Positions 22,960 through 33,690 of a DNA stretch of 64,000 nucleotides are shown here, piece after piece. The DNA is from Himantopus leucocephalus. Lineage: Eukaryota > Chordata > Aves > Charadriiformes > Recurvirostridae. How positions within the stretch are numbered: position 1 is the stretch's first letter; the number at the start of each line of letters is the position of its first letter. The stretch lies in NCBI GenBank assembly GCA_003993805.1, contig RSEF01000019.1, positions 5,001,305-5,065,304 of the forward strand, in the 5' to 3' direction. A program made the position numbers and the translations under genes. Under the pieces are notes generated by a model, which saw only the letters and a list, made by a program, of their open reading frames with translations, made no database searches and was not told the origin of the DNA.

Positions 22960-23060
22960 GGCCGTACTAGTGTCATCCAGAGGGTAACAGCTTTAATTAG
23001 TGATTTAAGTACCCTCCACAACAGACTTTGCTCTCTCAATGCTCTTGGGAAATGGCTACG
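22960..23060. promoter_or_regulatory. Candidate conserved element with paired homeodomain words
   Basis: CTTTAATTAGTGATTTAAGT at 22991-23010 places TAATTAG beside TTTAAGT, which resembles an NKX half site on the reverse strand. No gene is attached. The stretch 22,021-22,959 before it is GC-rich and I recognise nothing in it. Confidence 0.3.
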
Positions 23061-23522
23061 CCGCAGTGGTTGAGTGGTTGAGGCAAAGCACGTCCTTCCC
23101 CTGCTCTTCCCCCACTCTGGCACATTGGCACGATGCAGCAGCGGAGTATCAGTCACCTCTGAAATGGTGCTGTGCCCTTTCCGTGTGTACAGCAGAGCTG
23201 TGGGTGGAACAGCGTCAGCCTTTGCGGCTGTGTGCAACGCTCCACGTTCACCTGCCCCAACAACAATCATTGCAGTGAAATTTGAGTCCAGCAAAACGGT
23301 GGCCAGTTACAGGACAGGACATCCAGGTTCCCCGTTCAATGGTCCCTGCACCTTCCCATTCCCTGCCCTGCCCGGCACTGGGGCTTTTCTACTCCGTCTT
23401 TGTCCCTCTCCTCTGCACAGGATTTCTCACAGCTGTCGTTCCCACCTCTGTGGCTTTCTGATGGCTGTTCAAACATCCCCGCGGTCTCTTTTAGCCCCTT
23501 TTTCTTGAACTGGGTGAATTCC

Positions 23523-23645
23523 CTTTTCCTGCTTTACAGATAGGGAAACATAAGCAGGGGACAAGGGACTTGCTCAAAGTCACCCATTGACGACCAGTGC
23601 TGGATGCAGGAATTGACACCGGGACCCTGAGTCAGAGTAAAACCC
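23523..23645 (+). mobile_element. Ancient MIR-like SINE fragment
   Basis: The text reads gctttacagatagggaaaca, then ggacaagggacttgctcaaagtcaccc, then a segment like 'agtggcagagccgggattcgaaccc' (here gctggatgcaggaattgacaccgggacc) and ends ctgagtcag. This is the order of the MIR core and its 3' side as I remember the consensus: 'ttttacagatgaggaaac', 'gacttgcccaaggtcac'. The tRNA-like head is not recognisable, so the copy is 5'-truncated and old. It is non-coding and inactive. Confidence 0.7.
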
Positions 23646-24002
23646 CAGCTAGGCTGCACAGCCTGGAGGTTTCTCCTATGAAACAATTCTGTTTTTTTCC
23701 TATTTCATATGGCTTTTCAGCCACAACTCAATGGAAAACAAATGGAAACTTTGACTTCTGGAAGAAAAGTTATCATTTTCTTTGCACTGAACCCCCTGAC
23801 TCAGCTGTCCAATGAAAATCTCCAATCCACTAAAAGCGCTTAAGTGTTGATTTTAGAAAGTTGATCGCTGCTTTTTGGAAACAATGACTTTTTAGAGAAA
23901 GCTGTTTATACAGATAACCGCCATCCTTCTCTCACTTGAAGCAGCAGCTGTTGTGGGAGACAGCTGAAATGGCAAACACGCTCTCGCTCAATCCATCACC
24001 CA

Positions 24003-24215
24003 GACACAAGGGAAGAAGAGCTACTTAAGTTAAAGGACAATGTTTGCATAAGGGGAGCGAGGCCACAAATCAATTCACACTGGAAGTCAGGAGAAGGGTT
24101 TAACCAGAGCGGAGGGCTCCTGGAATGATCTTCTGATGGGATCAGGGAATAAGAAATATCACCTTTTGTTAAGATGGAGCTAAAACAGGTGAGTCAGTTC
24201 ATTCAGCATCACACG
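24003..24215 (+). mobile_element. CR1/L3-type LINE relic, 3' portion
   Basis: The stretch gaagagctacttaagttaaa, then ggacaatgtttgcataaggg, then tggaagtcaggagaagg and a phrase like 'tctggaacagccttcc' (here ctcctggaatgatcttctg) follows the conserved 3' part of CR1/L3 elements in the plus direction. It is separate from the longer relic that begins near 24,880: this 3' part lies upstream of that copy's reverse-transcriptase part, so the two cannot be one collinear element. The ends are approximate. Confidence 0.65.
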
Positions 24216-24879
24216 TGACGGCTCTGACTTTGACTCGAGCAAAGCAGAAAGATCTGATTTCATATTTCTGTTTCATGCCAGAGGTCTCCGGGCAGCTAGA
24301 GCTCTACCTAATGATCCGTGCTGTATGGAAAGAAACTTAAAGAACACTCGCTATTGAATTTCCATAGTCTTCCCCATCCTATTTGCATTTAAAACTAGCT
24401 TTCAGATGCTGTGCGTGGGACAAGACACATTTCTGCTCAATACCCATCCAATTTTCCCTGTTGCGGATTCAGTCTGGCGGCACCGATTGCTATCGATACA
24501 GATGGAGTTGCGTGAGAATCCAGAGTTTTCTGGCCCAGAAATCTTACAGGGAAATAGCTGCAGCGGTACTGAATGCTCTGGTTGAGCCAACACATGGCAG
24601 GGCGAGTATGGCGTTTCTGATTACTGAGAAACAAAATTATGAGAATCTGGGGGGTTGAATCTTTTCCCTTTCTCAAATGGGGACAAAACCCCCAATTTCT
24701 GGCCCAACCATTAATAGTTATTCCAAAGAGAATTGATCTCAAGTAGCAAGAAACATTTTGCTTCAGCTATTTCAAAGCATTATTTTTCAACCTTTGCAGC
24801 CTTGTTATTAAAATGCTTCAATTTTTTTTAGAAGAAATTGATTTACATTTTAAAACAGCAGAAAAAGTCACTTTGAATT

Positions 24880-25985
24880 TCAAAAAAAAAATCCCATTTG
24901 AAAATGTCAGAGCGGCTGAAGAGGGAAAGCTATCGACAGACAATGCTGAGAAGGCTAAAGCCTCTTTCAGTTTAGTCTTTACTAAACAGATCAACTGTGA
25001 GTTGGTGTCTGACACAATTAACACTGAGGAGTAAGATATCAGGCTAGGAAGGGACAGAAGAGTTTCAAGCGTACTTAGCCAAGCAGGCATTTTCAAATCG
25101 GCTGCGCTGTGCCAGCTCCATCCCTGGGCACACCAAGAACCACGGAACGCGATTTTGGAGCCAACACGGCGATATTTGAGAAGGTGACGATGCAAAAATG
25201 TAGAAAAGGGCAGATGCAACACCTGCCTTTTCGAAAGGGGAGGGAGACGAATGAGCTTACCTCTAATTTTCAGAAACATACTGAGAGCAAACAAAGCCTA
25301 CGCGAGCACCTGGAAGAACACAGGAAAATGAAAAAAAGCCAACATGAATTTGTAAAGACCAAATTGGGTCAAACCAATCTAATTTCCTCCAATGACAGGG
25401 TGGCAGGGCTGGTGCTGGGGGAAGATGCAGAAGATGTCATCTGTCTTTACTTCAGGAAGGCTTTTCATGCTGTCTCCCATGACATTCTCATCAGCACGCT
25501 GGGAAACGGCTCTATATTGCAATTTGGCTGTACCTAGAGAAGGATTATCAATGGTTCCCTGTCAGAAAGGACGGACGTGTCTAACAGGGGTCTCTCTTGA
25601 TCTCGTACGATTCGATATTTCAATTAACCTCTCAGATGACGGAAGAGGGGAGATGTTTATTAGATCTGCAGAGGGTTCACCCCAGGAAAGATTACTGGAA
25701 CTTCGGAGGACATGAAACTAAATTCAGATCAGACTTGAGACCCAGTGACAGGGAACTGGAGAAAGGGCCTGAGATATCCTATAAAGCTGATGAAATTCAG
25801 AGAGGACCAGCGCAGAGCTCGACGGCGAGTCGCTCACACAAACACCAGATGGGCTACAACGGCCTGGGCAGCAGCTCAGCGGAAAAAGATCCAGACCTGT
25901 ATTTGATGAGAAGTGGAACAGACTGTGGCAATAAAAGGCAAAGGGTTGACTGCAGCGTCGTCTTAGAAATGGCTCAGAAAAAGCC
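24880..25985 (+). mobile_element. CR1/L3-type LINE relic with decayed reverse transcriptase
   Basis: Pieces of the element's ORF2 can be followed in order through three frames. Near 24,905-25,000 the protein reads GKLSTDNAEKAKASFSLVFT, like the CR1 'AEKAE..NAFFASVFT' block. At 25,340-25,510 it reads QHEFVKTKLGQTNLIS and later LYFRKAFHAVSHDILISTLG, matching CR1 'LDFSKAFDTVSHDILISKLG', reverse-transcriptase motif A. The catalytic Asp of the usual LDF is replaced (Tyr), as is the later Asp (His). At 25,850-25,900 it reads GYNGLGSSSAEKDPDLYL, like 'LGSSSAEKDLGVLVD'. Frame changes between blocks show indels. The GC-rich YADD region is not preserved. It is an old, dead copy, truncated at both ends. 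Confidence 0.75.
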
Positions 25986-25999
25986 TTCTCCGGACAGGG

Positions 26000-27826
26000 G
26001 AGTGAAATACAGTAGTCCTCTGGGGCTTTCTGTCCTCGTTTCTGTTCAATGGTTTGGGTCCAGCAAAGGAACTTTGGCTGCCACTGGGTTTGGTTTCAAT
26101 ACACGGCTATTTCCGCCAGGAAGTTTCCAATTTTCTTTCTTCTTTCTGCAGAGCATGATTTCCATTCCACGCCCGACACTGCCTCCCTTGCTCTTTTGAT
26201 CTTTCATGTGGAGCCAGGGATTAATATCGTTTCAACGCCACTTTCAGAAAAATCAGCAAATTGCATTTGTGTCTCACTGGAGGATACGGGCTCCAGAGCA
26301 GCCTTCTCCTTCGGGGAGACGTGGAGTGATGGGGCCACTCCGACGGGCTGCGACCAGAAACCTGCCAGGAGAAGGAAGATTCACAGTCTCTCAGATCTCT
26401 GTGACGGCTCTATCCTTTAGCAGCTCTGCTGTAAACATACGCCGAGCAATAACTGTGCATGCACAGAAAAGGCTGTCGCTAATAGATTGTACTGCTTGTT
26501 GCTACTCTACTAAGAATGTCCTGCTAATTTTTTGTTTTCACCAAATTTTCCACTTGAAATATGAGAGCGGAAATGAAGCCGTGAGCTGCATCAATAAAGA
26601 CAGGCAGAGCTGCTGCTTTGCCTTCGGCTCTGCGGCACCGGCGGGGACGGGAGCTCGGAGCCCGCTGGCATCGTCTGCATGGGTCCTGCAGGACCCCGTG
26701 CCACAGCTCGGACCTAAAATGATCTTACCCCTGGCAAACTCCACCCAGAGCCTCGTCCCAGGCTGCAACAACCACAAAAAAGGAAAGATGGGGTTGAAAA
26801 TTGTCAGACCAACCCACTCAGCCTTGCGGAAAGTAGGGCTTGTTCCTGCTGGCCTTGCAAATATTAAAAAAAACCAACAAATACACAACAAAATAAGACC
26901 AACCAAACCAATACAGTCCAAGCCTTAGAAATAAGGAATGTTGCTGCCAGTCTTGGGAGACAAAAGCTTCTTTGGAGAGAGAAACAAAGACGATAACCAA
27001 GCAAGCACTGCCATTTCTGGTGGCTTCGTGGCTGAGCTTCAAGGTCAAACTGACAAAAGTTATTTGTTTCACTCAAAAGCCAAACTTTTTGTTTCTAAAA
27101 CGCACCTTCCTCCAGCCGTATTTCACACAAAGCCGCTGTCCTCGTGCGGTCAGCTGCAAAGCAAGGCGGGGAGGACCCAGACGGCAGAGCCACATCAAAC
27201 TGTGCCGCCATTCAGCAGCACCCGGCAAGGAGATTTAAAGGCTATTGTAGAGAAATCCTTTAAATCCATCCGTGTAGTGTAGGAACAAGAAAGGCAAATG
27301 GGTAACTGGGAAGCATTTTGACGCTGGGAAGGAATACAAATCAGAAGGGCTGCTGGAGCTTTACTGTACAACTCTTCACGTGTTGTTGCCAAAATCCCTG
27401 AATCCTGCCATTTTCAATTGACTAAATTATCTAGGAAATAGCAGCAGGGGCAGCTCGCAGCTCCTGCGTTTGGGGGGGTATGCTCGTGCCTACCTGCTCG
27501 CCCGGCCTCTGCACATAACGCCCCTTCACTTGGCGGGGCACCCAGCCGGCCCCGCACCCCCCTTCTGCTGCAGACACCCCAACCGGCCCCGAGCACAGTG
27601 GGGCTGGAGTTTGGGGTGCGGTGGGGGCCCTGGGGTTGGCCGGTACCTCCAAAAGAAACCCAGCAAGGTCGTGCATAGCAAAACGCACCGATGACGGGGG
27701 GAAAGGACACGGGGGCCCTGAAACCCAGTTGCTGTCAGAGATAGCTCTGGAGGGTGGGAGACTGCTAAAACCCCCCTTTTGGGGAATCGCCAAAAACTGC
27801 TCAAGCCCTAAATCTGGGAAGGCACA
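26000..27826. other. Unique sequence, no gene recognised
   Basis: A 240-codon frame at 26,206-26,928 is open on the plus strand, but it overlaps a 127-codon reverse frame and shows no domain. I read it as chance. The stretch 27,430-27,820 is GC-rich with overlapping frames on both strands. Confidence 0.35.
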
Positions 27827-27870
27827 GGGGGCTGGATGAGTGTGCCCGGGGGGCTGGATGAGTGTGCCCG
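27827..27870. repeat. 22-bp tandem repeat, two copies
   Basis: The unit gggggctggatgagtgtgcc, then cg, occurs twice head to tail. It is followed by a looser GTG-rich stretch (gagcgtgtacgggtatctgc) that may be decayed further copies. Confidence 0.8.
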
Positions 27871-27989
27871 GGGGCACGGGTGAGCGTGTACGGGTATCTG
27901 CGTGAGTGTGCACCAGCGGCTGCTGATGGAGGAGGAGTAAGTGGGAGGCAGAGCCTGGAAGTGTTTAAACATGCAAACACACAAACCCT

Positions 27990-28100
27990 CTTAACAATCA
28001 GCGCGGATGGAAATATTGATGGTTGCATTAAAAGTAAATATATTTTTAATTAAATCATTTTCCCCTTCTCCATTCAAGGGGCGTGAAAGCACTCATAAAA
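27990..28100. promoter_or_regulatory. Candidate conserved element, AT-rich
   Basis: Contains GAAATATTGATGG, GCATTAAAAG and TTTTTAATTAAATCATTTTCC near 28,042-28,062. A TAATTAAAT homeodomain core and AATCATTT sit together. Motif-based only. Confidence 0.3.
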
Positions 28101-28120
28101 TTAAACTGCTGCTTGAATTT

Positions 28121-28134
28121 CTCTCTCTCTCTCT
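28121..28134 (+). repeat. CT microsatellite
   Basis: Seven CT units (ctctctctctctct) continuing into cctctg. A simple repeat. Confidence 0.9.
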
Positions 28135-28309
28135 CCTCTGACACACGACAAGACTACGATTTCCCCCTTTTCCCTCCCACCATCACCACCACCCCATGGC
28201 ACCACTGGGTTTTGGCTCTTTAACCCCTTCTTGGTATCCCAGAAAACATCAAGATTAAAGCAGAACAGCTGATTTTCTCCCCCTTTCTCTCTCCTCCTTT
28301 CCCTCAGTC

Positions 28310-28500
28310 CCAGCTCAGGCACAGCTCTGAAGGGCTCATTAATCAAAAGGCAATTAATTCCCCATCATGGGGGCAAATAACAGATACAGACGTTCAATAG
28401 CCGCCTTTTTCCACGCTCGAGTGTTTCTCTGATTCCTGCAAACTAAAATAAAAAGAAGCCAAATCAAAAGAAACACCAAATGATTAAACGCTTCATTAAC
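28310..28500. promoter_or_regulatory. Candidate conserved element with ATTAATCA and CAATTAATT
   Basis: CTCATTAATCAAAAGG at 28336-28351 and CAATTAATTCCCC at 28351-28363 lie within a few bases of each other. CAAATAACAG follows. The AT-rich context lies between GC-rich flanks and no gene is seen. Confidence 0.33.
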
Positions 28501-28742
28501 ACCCTGCAAAGGGGGGGAGGACATGGCTTATTTATCTCTGTCGCCAAAGACACAAATAGTTCAGAGGTGTTGAAACAGTTGCCAAAAGCGGGGTGCAAAT
28601 CGGGGTGTGAGGCGGCGAGGTCCCCTTGCCCCGGAAGGTCTTATGAGCAAGAAACATCTACAAAATGGCACTGTTTCCCCCCAAAATGCAGGAATAAAAA
28701 TCCTTTTTTTCTTCTTTCCTTCCTTGGTCCCCAGGCTTTGAG

Positions 28743-28776
28743 ACGGGATGCTGCTCAGTACGGGATGCTGCTCAGT
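28743..28776. repeat. 17-bp perfect tandem duplication
   Basis: The word acgggatgctgctcagt occurs at 28743-28759 and again at 28760-28776 without difference, suggesting a recent slippage event. Confidence 0.92.
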
Positions 28777-28879
28777 CTCTCTCCATCTCACCCTAATACC
28801 AGATCCCCGCCCTGCGCCCAGCACGGGGCCCTGATCTCTGTGAGGACCATTACACATCACACCAACAACCCACTGCCCT

Positions 28880-29392
28880 TAAAATATAAGTAATGAACCA
28901 GTTCATGATGTGGAACAGAAGCTATTGCTCCTTTTAATTTCATTGCTGAGGAGTCGAGAAGTGACTAAGAGTTTTGATACATAAAACCGCAGGTTCGCTC
29001 AACCCGTGTGTCCAAATCAATTAGCCAATGATCACTGCCTATAGAAAAATTAAGAGTAAACTATTATATTAGTTATTTAATCACTAAACTTACAAAAAAC
29101 GAGGCACACGATTCAAACGCTCAGTTGGTATCATTAATCATAGTTTCTAGCAGAAAATAATTTTATATTATTAAAGCAATTACCATGTAATCATTTACGT
29201 TAGCAAAAATTCATTAATCTTTATTCATTATTCAATCAGTTCGCATTATTTTAGCCTATTCCATCTAACTTGCCATTTCACAGTGGTGCAAAAAAAAGGG
29301 GGGGGAAAAAGTGACAAAAGGAACTTTTCATAATACTAAACCATAAGGCTTGGCAGAAATTACTTCTAAATATAATTAATGTAGAGGCATTA
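28880..29392. promoter_or_regulatory. Dense TAAT cluster, strong enhancer candidate
   Basis: About 510 bases of non-repetitive AT-rich DNA with roughly two dozen TAAT/ATTA cores, counting both orientations. They include CAATTAGCC (29,018), two CATTAATC words (29,132 and 29,212), CAATTACC, GTAATCATTTACG and ATATAATTAATG (29,371). TAAT is the homeodomain core. All frames carry stops, no tandem periodicity or transposon wording is visible, and CpG survives in places (ttcgctcaacccg, tacgtta). This is what a developmental enhancer or conserved non-coding element looks like by composition. High AT content alone would raise the TAAT count, so conservation must be tested. Confidence 0.45.
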
Positions 29393-29399
29393 TGTCTGC

Positions 29400-32300
29400 A
29401 GGAGGGACAGCACAAACGATGTCCTCTCACAGCTTTTATTTGCTATTTCTCTATACCTCGGGCTGCGATTCCCAAGGGCTCAGCGCTCACAACTTGGAGC
29501 AGGGTATTTTTTTTTTTTTTTCCCCCTCCCTTTTATTTAGTCACCTCAATAAATTGCCAGATTGCGTGTTCGGAAACCAGCAGCTCTCGTCGTGAGCCTG
29601 ACGGGCAGATTAGCAGAAAAAATCAGCTGCATCGAAAGCAGGAGAGCAAAGCGTGGGGCTCCCCATCGAAAACCTGACGGAAAGCCTTCCAGCCCTCCCG
29701 CCCCGCCTGCCCACCGGGACGTGCAGGCGACTGGCAGCTCTGCTTGTGGTTTGCAACCTCGGGGTTCGGGGTCTGACAGCCAGAACTAAGCCTCCCCCAA
29801 GAAAATCAAAGCTGCAGAGGAAGCTGAGCTCTGCCAATCTGGGTCAGGCTCTTATCTGCTGGCAAGCAAAAAGAAATTGGCCTGACTTTTCTTTTTTTTT
29901 TTTTTTTTTNAGATGAGTGAAACTGCAGCGCTCATTATTATCGTTATTTTACTTTCGTAGTCAAAGAGGTTACCAAAGATCTTTTGATTTTATATCCATG
30001 AATTTATCTTGATAGTTTTTCCTCCATGGGAAAAAAACAGGAGGAAAAAAACCCCAAGCTTCTCCCAGGAGACGGCGGTTTCAGGCTCCTTAGCACGCCA
30101 TTTACAAACCGGGTGGCTAAACCCTGTTTTGGTTGGTGAACAGGTTTTCCTCTAGTCCTTCTCCCCAGGGAAACACAAATTTGTCTTCAAAACACCACTG
30201 CAAAGTAGGACAGTAACATGAACGCTACTTTGCTGCTAAGAGGGCGTGAGCACGTTGCCCGAGGTAGTTGAGAGGGCACGTGATGGATCCAGGAATATAA
30301 CCATGGTCTCTAGCTTACCCCCTCCCTTGGCATGCTCTGCAGTCAGGTTTCCCCTAAGATCAGGGACGATTAAATGTCCCCTCAGCCCCAGGGGCCATGC
30401 TCGGTGCCGTATGGATTTGGGCACTGGCCGTCCCCCGCAGCAGCACCGCGTCGGTGCTCAAGCTCCTGTCCTCTGCCTCCGAGCTGCTTTTCATGCCAGG
30501 TGGACGCAGTTGAAGACAGAGTGACATCTCTATCAACCCCCGCTTCTGGCTCGGATCCTGCCTTTCTGTGGTCTTCCTGAGTTATCCTGGATTTCCTGGG
30601 AGTTTCGGCCCTCCCCCCTGCCTGCCTCTGCTGCAGTCGAGGGACTTGCGCGGCTCTTGGTCCAGCGCCGTGGAGCACCCGGTGTGCTCGGCCCCCACGG
30701 GTGATTCACACGTTTCTGGCCGTGGGGCGGGCACAACCCCCTGGGACGTTGTCGGGCAGCGGTATCTCCGTCACCTCCGAGGAAGGATAGAGGCAGAGCC
30801 GTTTATCAAGCGAACAGAGCGCTTACAAAGACCAACCTGGGGACATTTACTTTCTGAGTGCCTTTCAGAACGGAGCAGGGCAAAGGAGTCAGGTCCTAAG
30901 GAGTGCAGAAGGAAAGAGAAGGATGAAGGAAAGCATAGCCGTGGCAAAACACGGTCATTTCCAGGGCTCCCTGGAAGATCTCTCAGTGCTATCTTTCTCC
31001 AGAGATGGAATCTCCACCTTCTTTTAGTCTTTTTCCCCACGGAGAAAGAATTGCAGCTCCTGCTTCCTTGCCATGTTACTCCAGGTGTGCATCACTGTGA
31101 TATGAAACTGGAGCAAGAAGAGGGTTATCTGGTCCCGGTGTTTCCATTTTCCCCATTGCTGGTAATCTCCAGCAATGCCAAGGAAACTCAGCCAGCTCTC
31201 CCCAGCGTATGTTGGCAGAGCACTACAGGGTCAATAAAAATGACCCGTTCAGCCCACGGAGGGATTGACTCACACCACCCCAAAAAGTCATGATTTGGAT
31301 TTACGAGGCAGGAGAAGCAGCTTCGCTGGATGCGAGAGGCAATTCAGTCTCGAAGTAAATAATAAAAAAAGAGCAATATTGTTTTCCTTTGGAGCATGTA
31401 ACGGGTTGTCATGGGGAAGGCGTGTGGGCTTTTTTGCAAAGGGAGCATCGCTGATGACCTTTGGATAGCGTTTGCTCAGAGCCAGCTGCTGCATTCAGCA
31501 CATCCCTGGGCTTTGTGAATCCACAGCCTCACGGCTACGTCTGCTTTGAGCGAAATGCTGCTCAGCCCTGTCGTCCCTCTTGCTTCAAAACCCGACTCTT
31601 GGATCTGCATCTCCACGCTTCATCCAGAAGCCAGAAGAAATCTCTAATGTGCCGTCCTCAAGAGCTGGGGCTAGTGCTTGGTATTGCACAAAACTCACCG
31701 AGTCCCTGGAAAAATGTCCCTTTTGGACAAGAAGTGTAATCAGCAGCCGGAATTTGCCCCAAATCGAGTCTGTAACAGCCTATAACACGGCTCCTAAACG
31801 CGTAACTGAGCTGAAGCACTACACCTGCAAGCCTGCGCTGCAGCAGCGGTACCTGTAACTGCGGCACTGAGCCGCGCTTTGCTTGATGGATAAAGCAGAG
31901 GATCAACAGCTCATGTTTCTTTCCCAGTTTTGGCAATGATCCACCTGATGATTTCAGGGCTTTAACTACTTATTCCTTCCGTTTCTGGGGAAACTCCGGG
32001 AGATAAAGGCTTACACCCGGCCTCCGCCCAGTGCTTGGAGATAGGGGGGTGGGATGTATGGTTTAGACGCGCAGGGAAATGGCTCCATTCGCAGGCAGTT
32101 CTCCTGCGTGTCCCCCTGCGGCCAAGCAGAAATTTCCTGCACATTTCCTAAGAAATGGAGCCGTCTCTAGGACACGCTGCCGGGGCACCTCAGGAGGGAA
32201 CACAGACTCTTGCAGCCGTCAAGCATGGATGTTGCTCGGCATGAGGTTGAGTCGGGTTTTGAGGCTGAGGCGGGAGGTCTGACTGCGATCGCATCTCCCA

Positions 32301-33480
32301 CCCATTTTTGCAGGCTGGGTTTAGTGCATCTGTGGTATGCTCAGGAAGCAGCTTAAAGAGATTTTGATAGCATTGCTGGGAGAAAATGAACCTGTTAATG
32401 CTGCTATTTGCTGCAAAAAGGATTCACGCCCAGAACGCTTTCTCACAGCAATGATCGTTTTTAGCTGTGAGAATGAATTAGCCTTCCACTGAAAAGCTAT
32501 TTGCATGGGAAAGAGGTCAGCGAGGAGCAGCAAAGTGATTATTTGGGGGTAAGGCCCTGTCCCAGCCTTGAGGAGACGTGGGTTTAATTCTCATTTTTAA
32601 CTCTCAATTTCCAGCTACCCTTTGCACCCTCGAAATCTCTTTGTCCCCAGCTCTAATGATGAGGGGCAGTGCTCAGCGCAGAAGGGCGCAGGGGCATCAC
32701 GAGGGCTTTAAACATACCTGCAGATAACCTGCTGCTCCCGTCTTACCAATAAAAGCTCTGGGTTTATTCTGGCAGGATCGGTTCATTTAATCATCTTCAG
32801 GTTGCCGAGTTTGCTTACAGCAATTTAATGACAAATAGTGTGAGATCAATGTAACTAACACCAGGCACTCGCTCATCCGCAGCCTGATCCCAGGAACCCC
32901 TGTACCCAGTCCTGCTTTGCAGGTCGATCCGCCCGGGTCCGAACAAGGGCCACGATCTGCCTGACTCCTCTGGTAGGAGTTAATTGCAGGCAACGTTACA
33001 ACAGGAAATAGGCCAAAAAGATAATTATCCCTCTGGCCCTGCTTCTGAGCATACCGACCAGCCCTCGCCTCGGCAGGCCACTGGGAACGGGGCTGGTTTG
33101 GTCTCCAGGGAATAATGCACGGGATCTGCCTGAAAGGGCTTTATCGCATTTTGGCCCCAGCGATGGTCACGCAGATGCTGGTGCTCGCTCCGCTCATCCA
33201 ACCCTTCCATCCCCGGGCTGGGTTCCTGTGCACGCGGCTTTTCATCAGAGAGCGGGTTCACCCAAGATAAGGTGAACCTTTGTAAGGCAGGAGTTGGCAT
33301 CTGCTCCCAACGGGACAAGAGTCCAGGACAGATGTTGTCCCGTCCACTGCCCAAATCCTGACCAGGAGCCAGAAGCAGCATCCAAGGCCGGCTCCTCCAG
33401 GCTGGGCGTGATGAAATGCAGGTCCTCATTGCCTCTTCATTGCTCTAGTAGCCCTCGTTGGGTGGTAAGCAAACTTTTCT
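29400..33480. other. Unique sequence, no gene recognised
   Basis: About 4 kb of mixed sequence. The 241-codon plus frame at 30,568-31,293 has no domain or splice context and overlaps reverse frames. AT-rich patches with TAAT words occur near 29,930-30,000 and 32,590-32,830 but are weaker than the block at 28.9 kb. T-rich tracts occur at 29,508-29,520 and 29,892-29,909. Confidence 0.35.
29892..29910. other. T homopolymer ending in a single N
   Basis: Eighteen T bases run into an N at 29910 and then agatgagtg. The assembly probably lost the true length of the homopolymer here. Confidence 0.88.
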
Positions 33481-33690
33481 TAACCACACTATTTATTTCC
33501 TTCTCCAACTTCCTGTGTTACTAATTATCTGAAAGAGATTGATAAACCCGCCAGTTGCCGTTCTGGTTACAGGTCACTTACCGCGGTAATAAGAAGTGCA
33601 GAAATCAATAGCCATAAATAGCGGTTGGGAATCAAATTCCCTGAACAGTACTTTAAGTGAGGAGAAGGTTTAATTATGCCGTTGTCTGGT
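33480..33690. promoter_or_regulatory. Candidate conserved element
   Basis: Includes TAATTATCTG near 33,522, GATTGATAAACC, TTACCGCGGTAATAAG (a palindrome-like TTACCGCGGTAA), GCCATAAATAGCGG and GGTTTAATTATGCC near 33,668. CpG is retained within AT-rich DNA, which fits a conserved unmethylated element. No coding signal is seen. Confidence 0.36.

Noticed and set aside
26206..26928. 240-codon open frame on the plus strand
   Set aside because: No domain, no codon bias, an antisense frame open across it, and no splice or poly(A) context. Probably chance.
28985..29015. tRNA T-arm-like word caggttcgctcaacccg
   Set aside because: No cloverleaf can be built around it; no A box or acceptor stem.
30568..31293. 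241-codon open frame on the plus strand
   Set aside because: Heterogeneous composition along its length and no recognisable motif; reverse frames overlap it.
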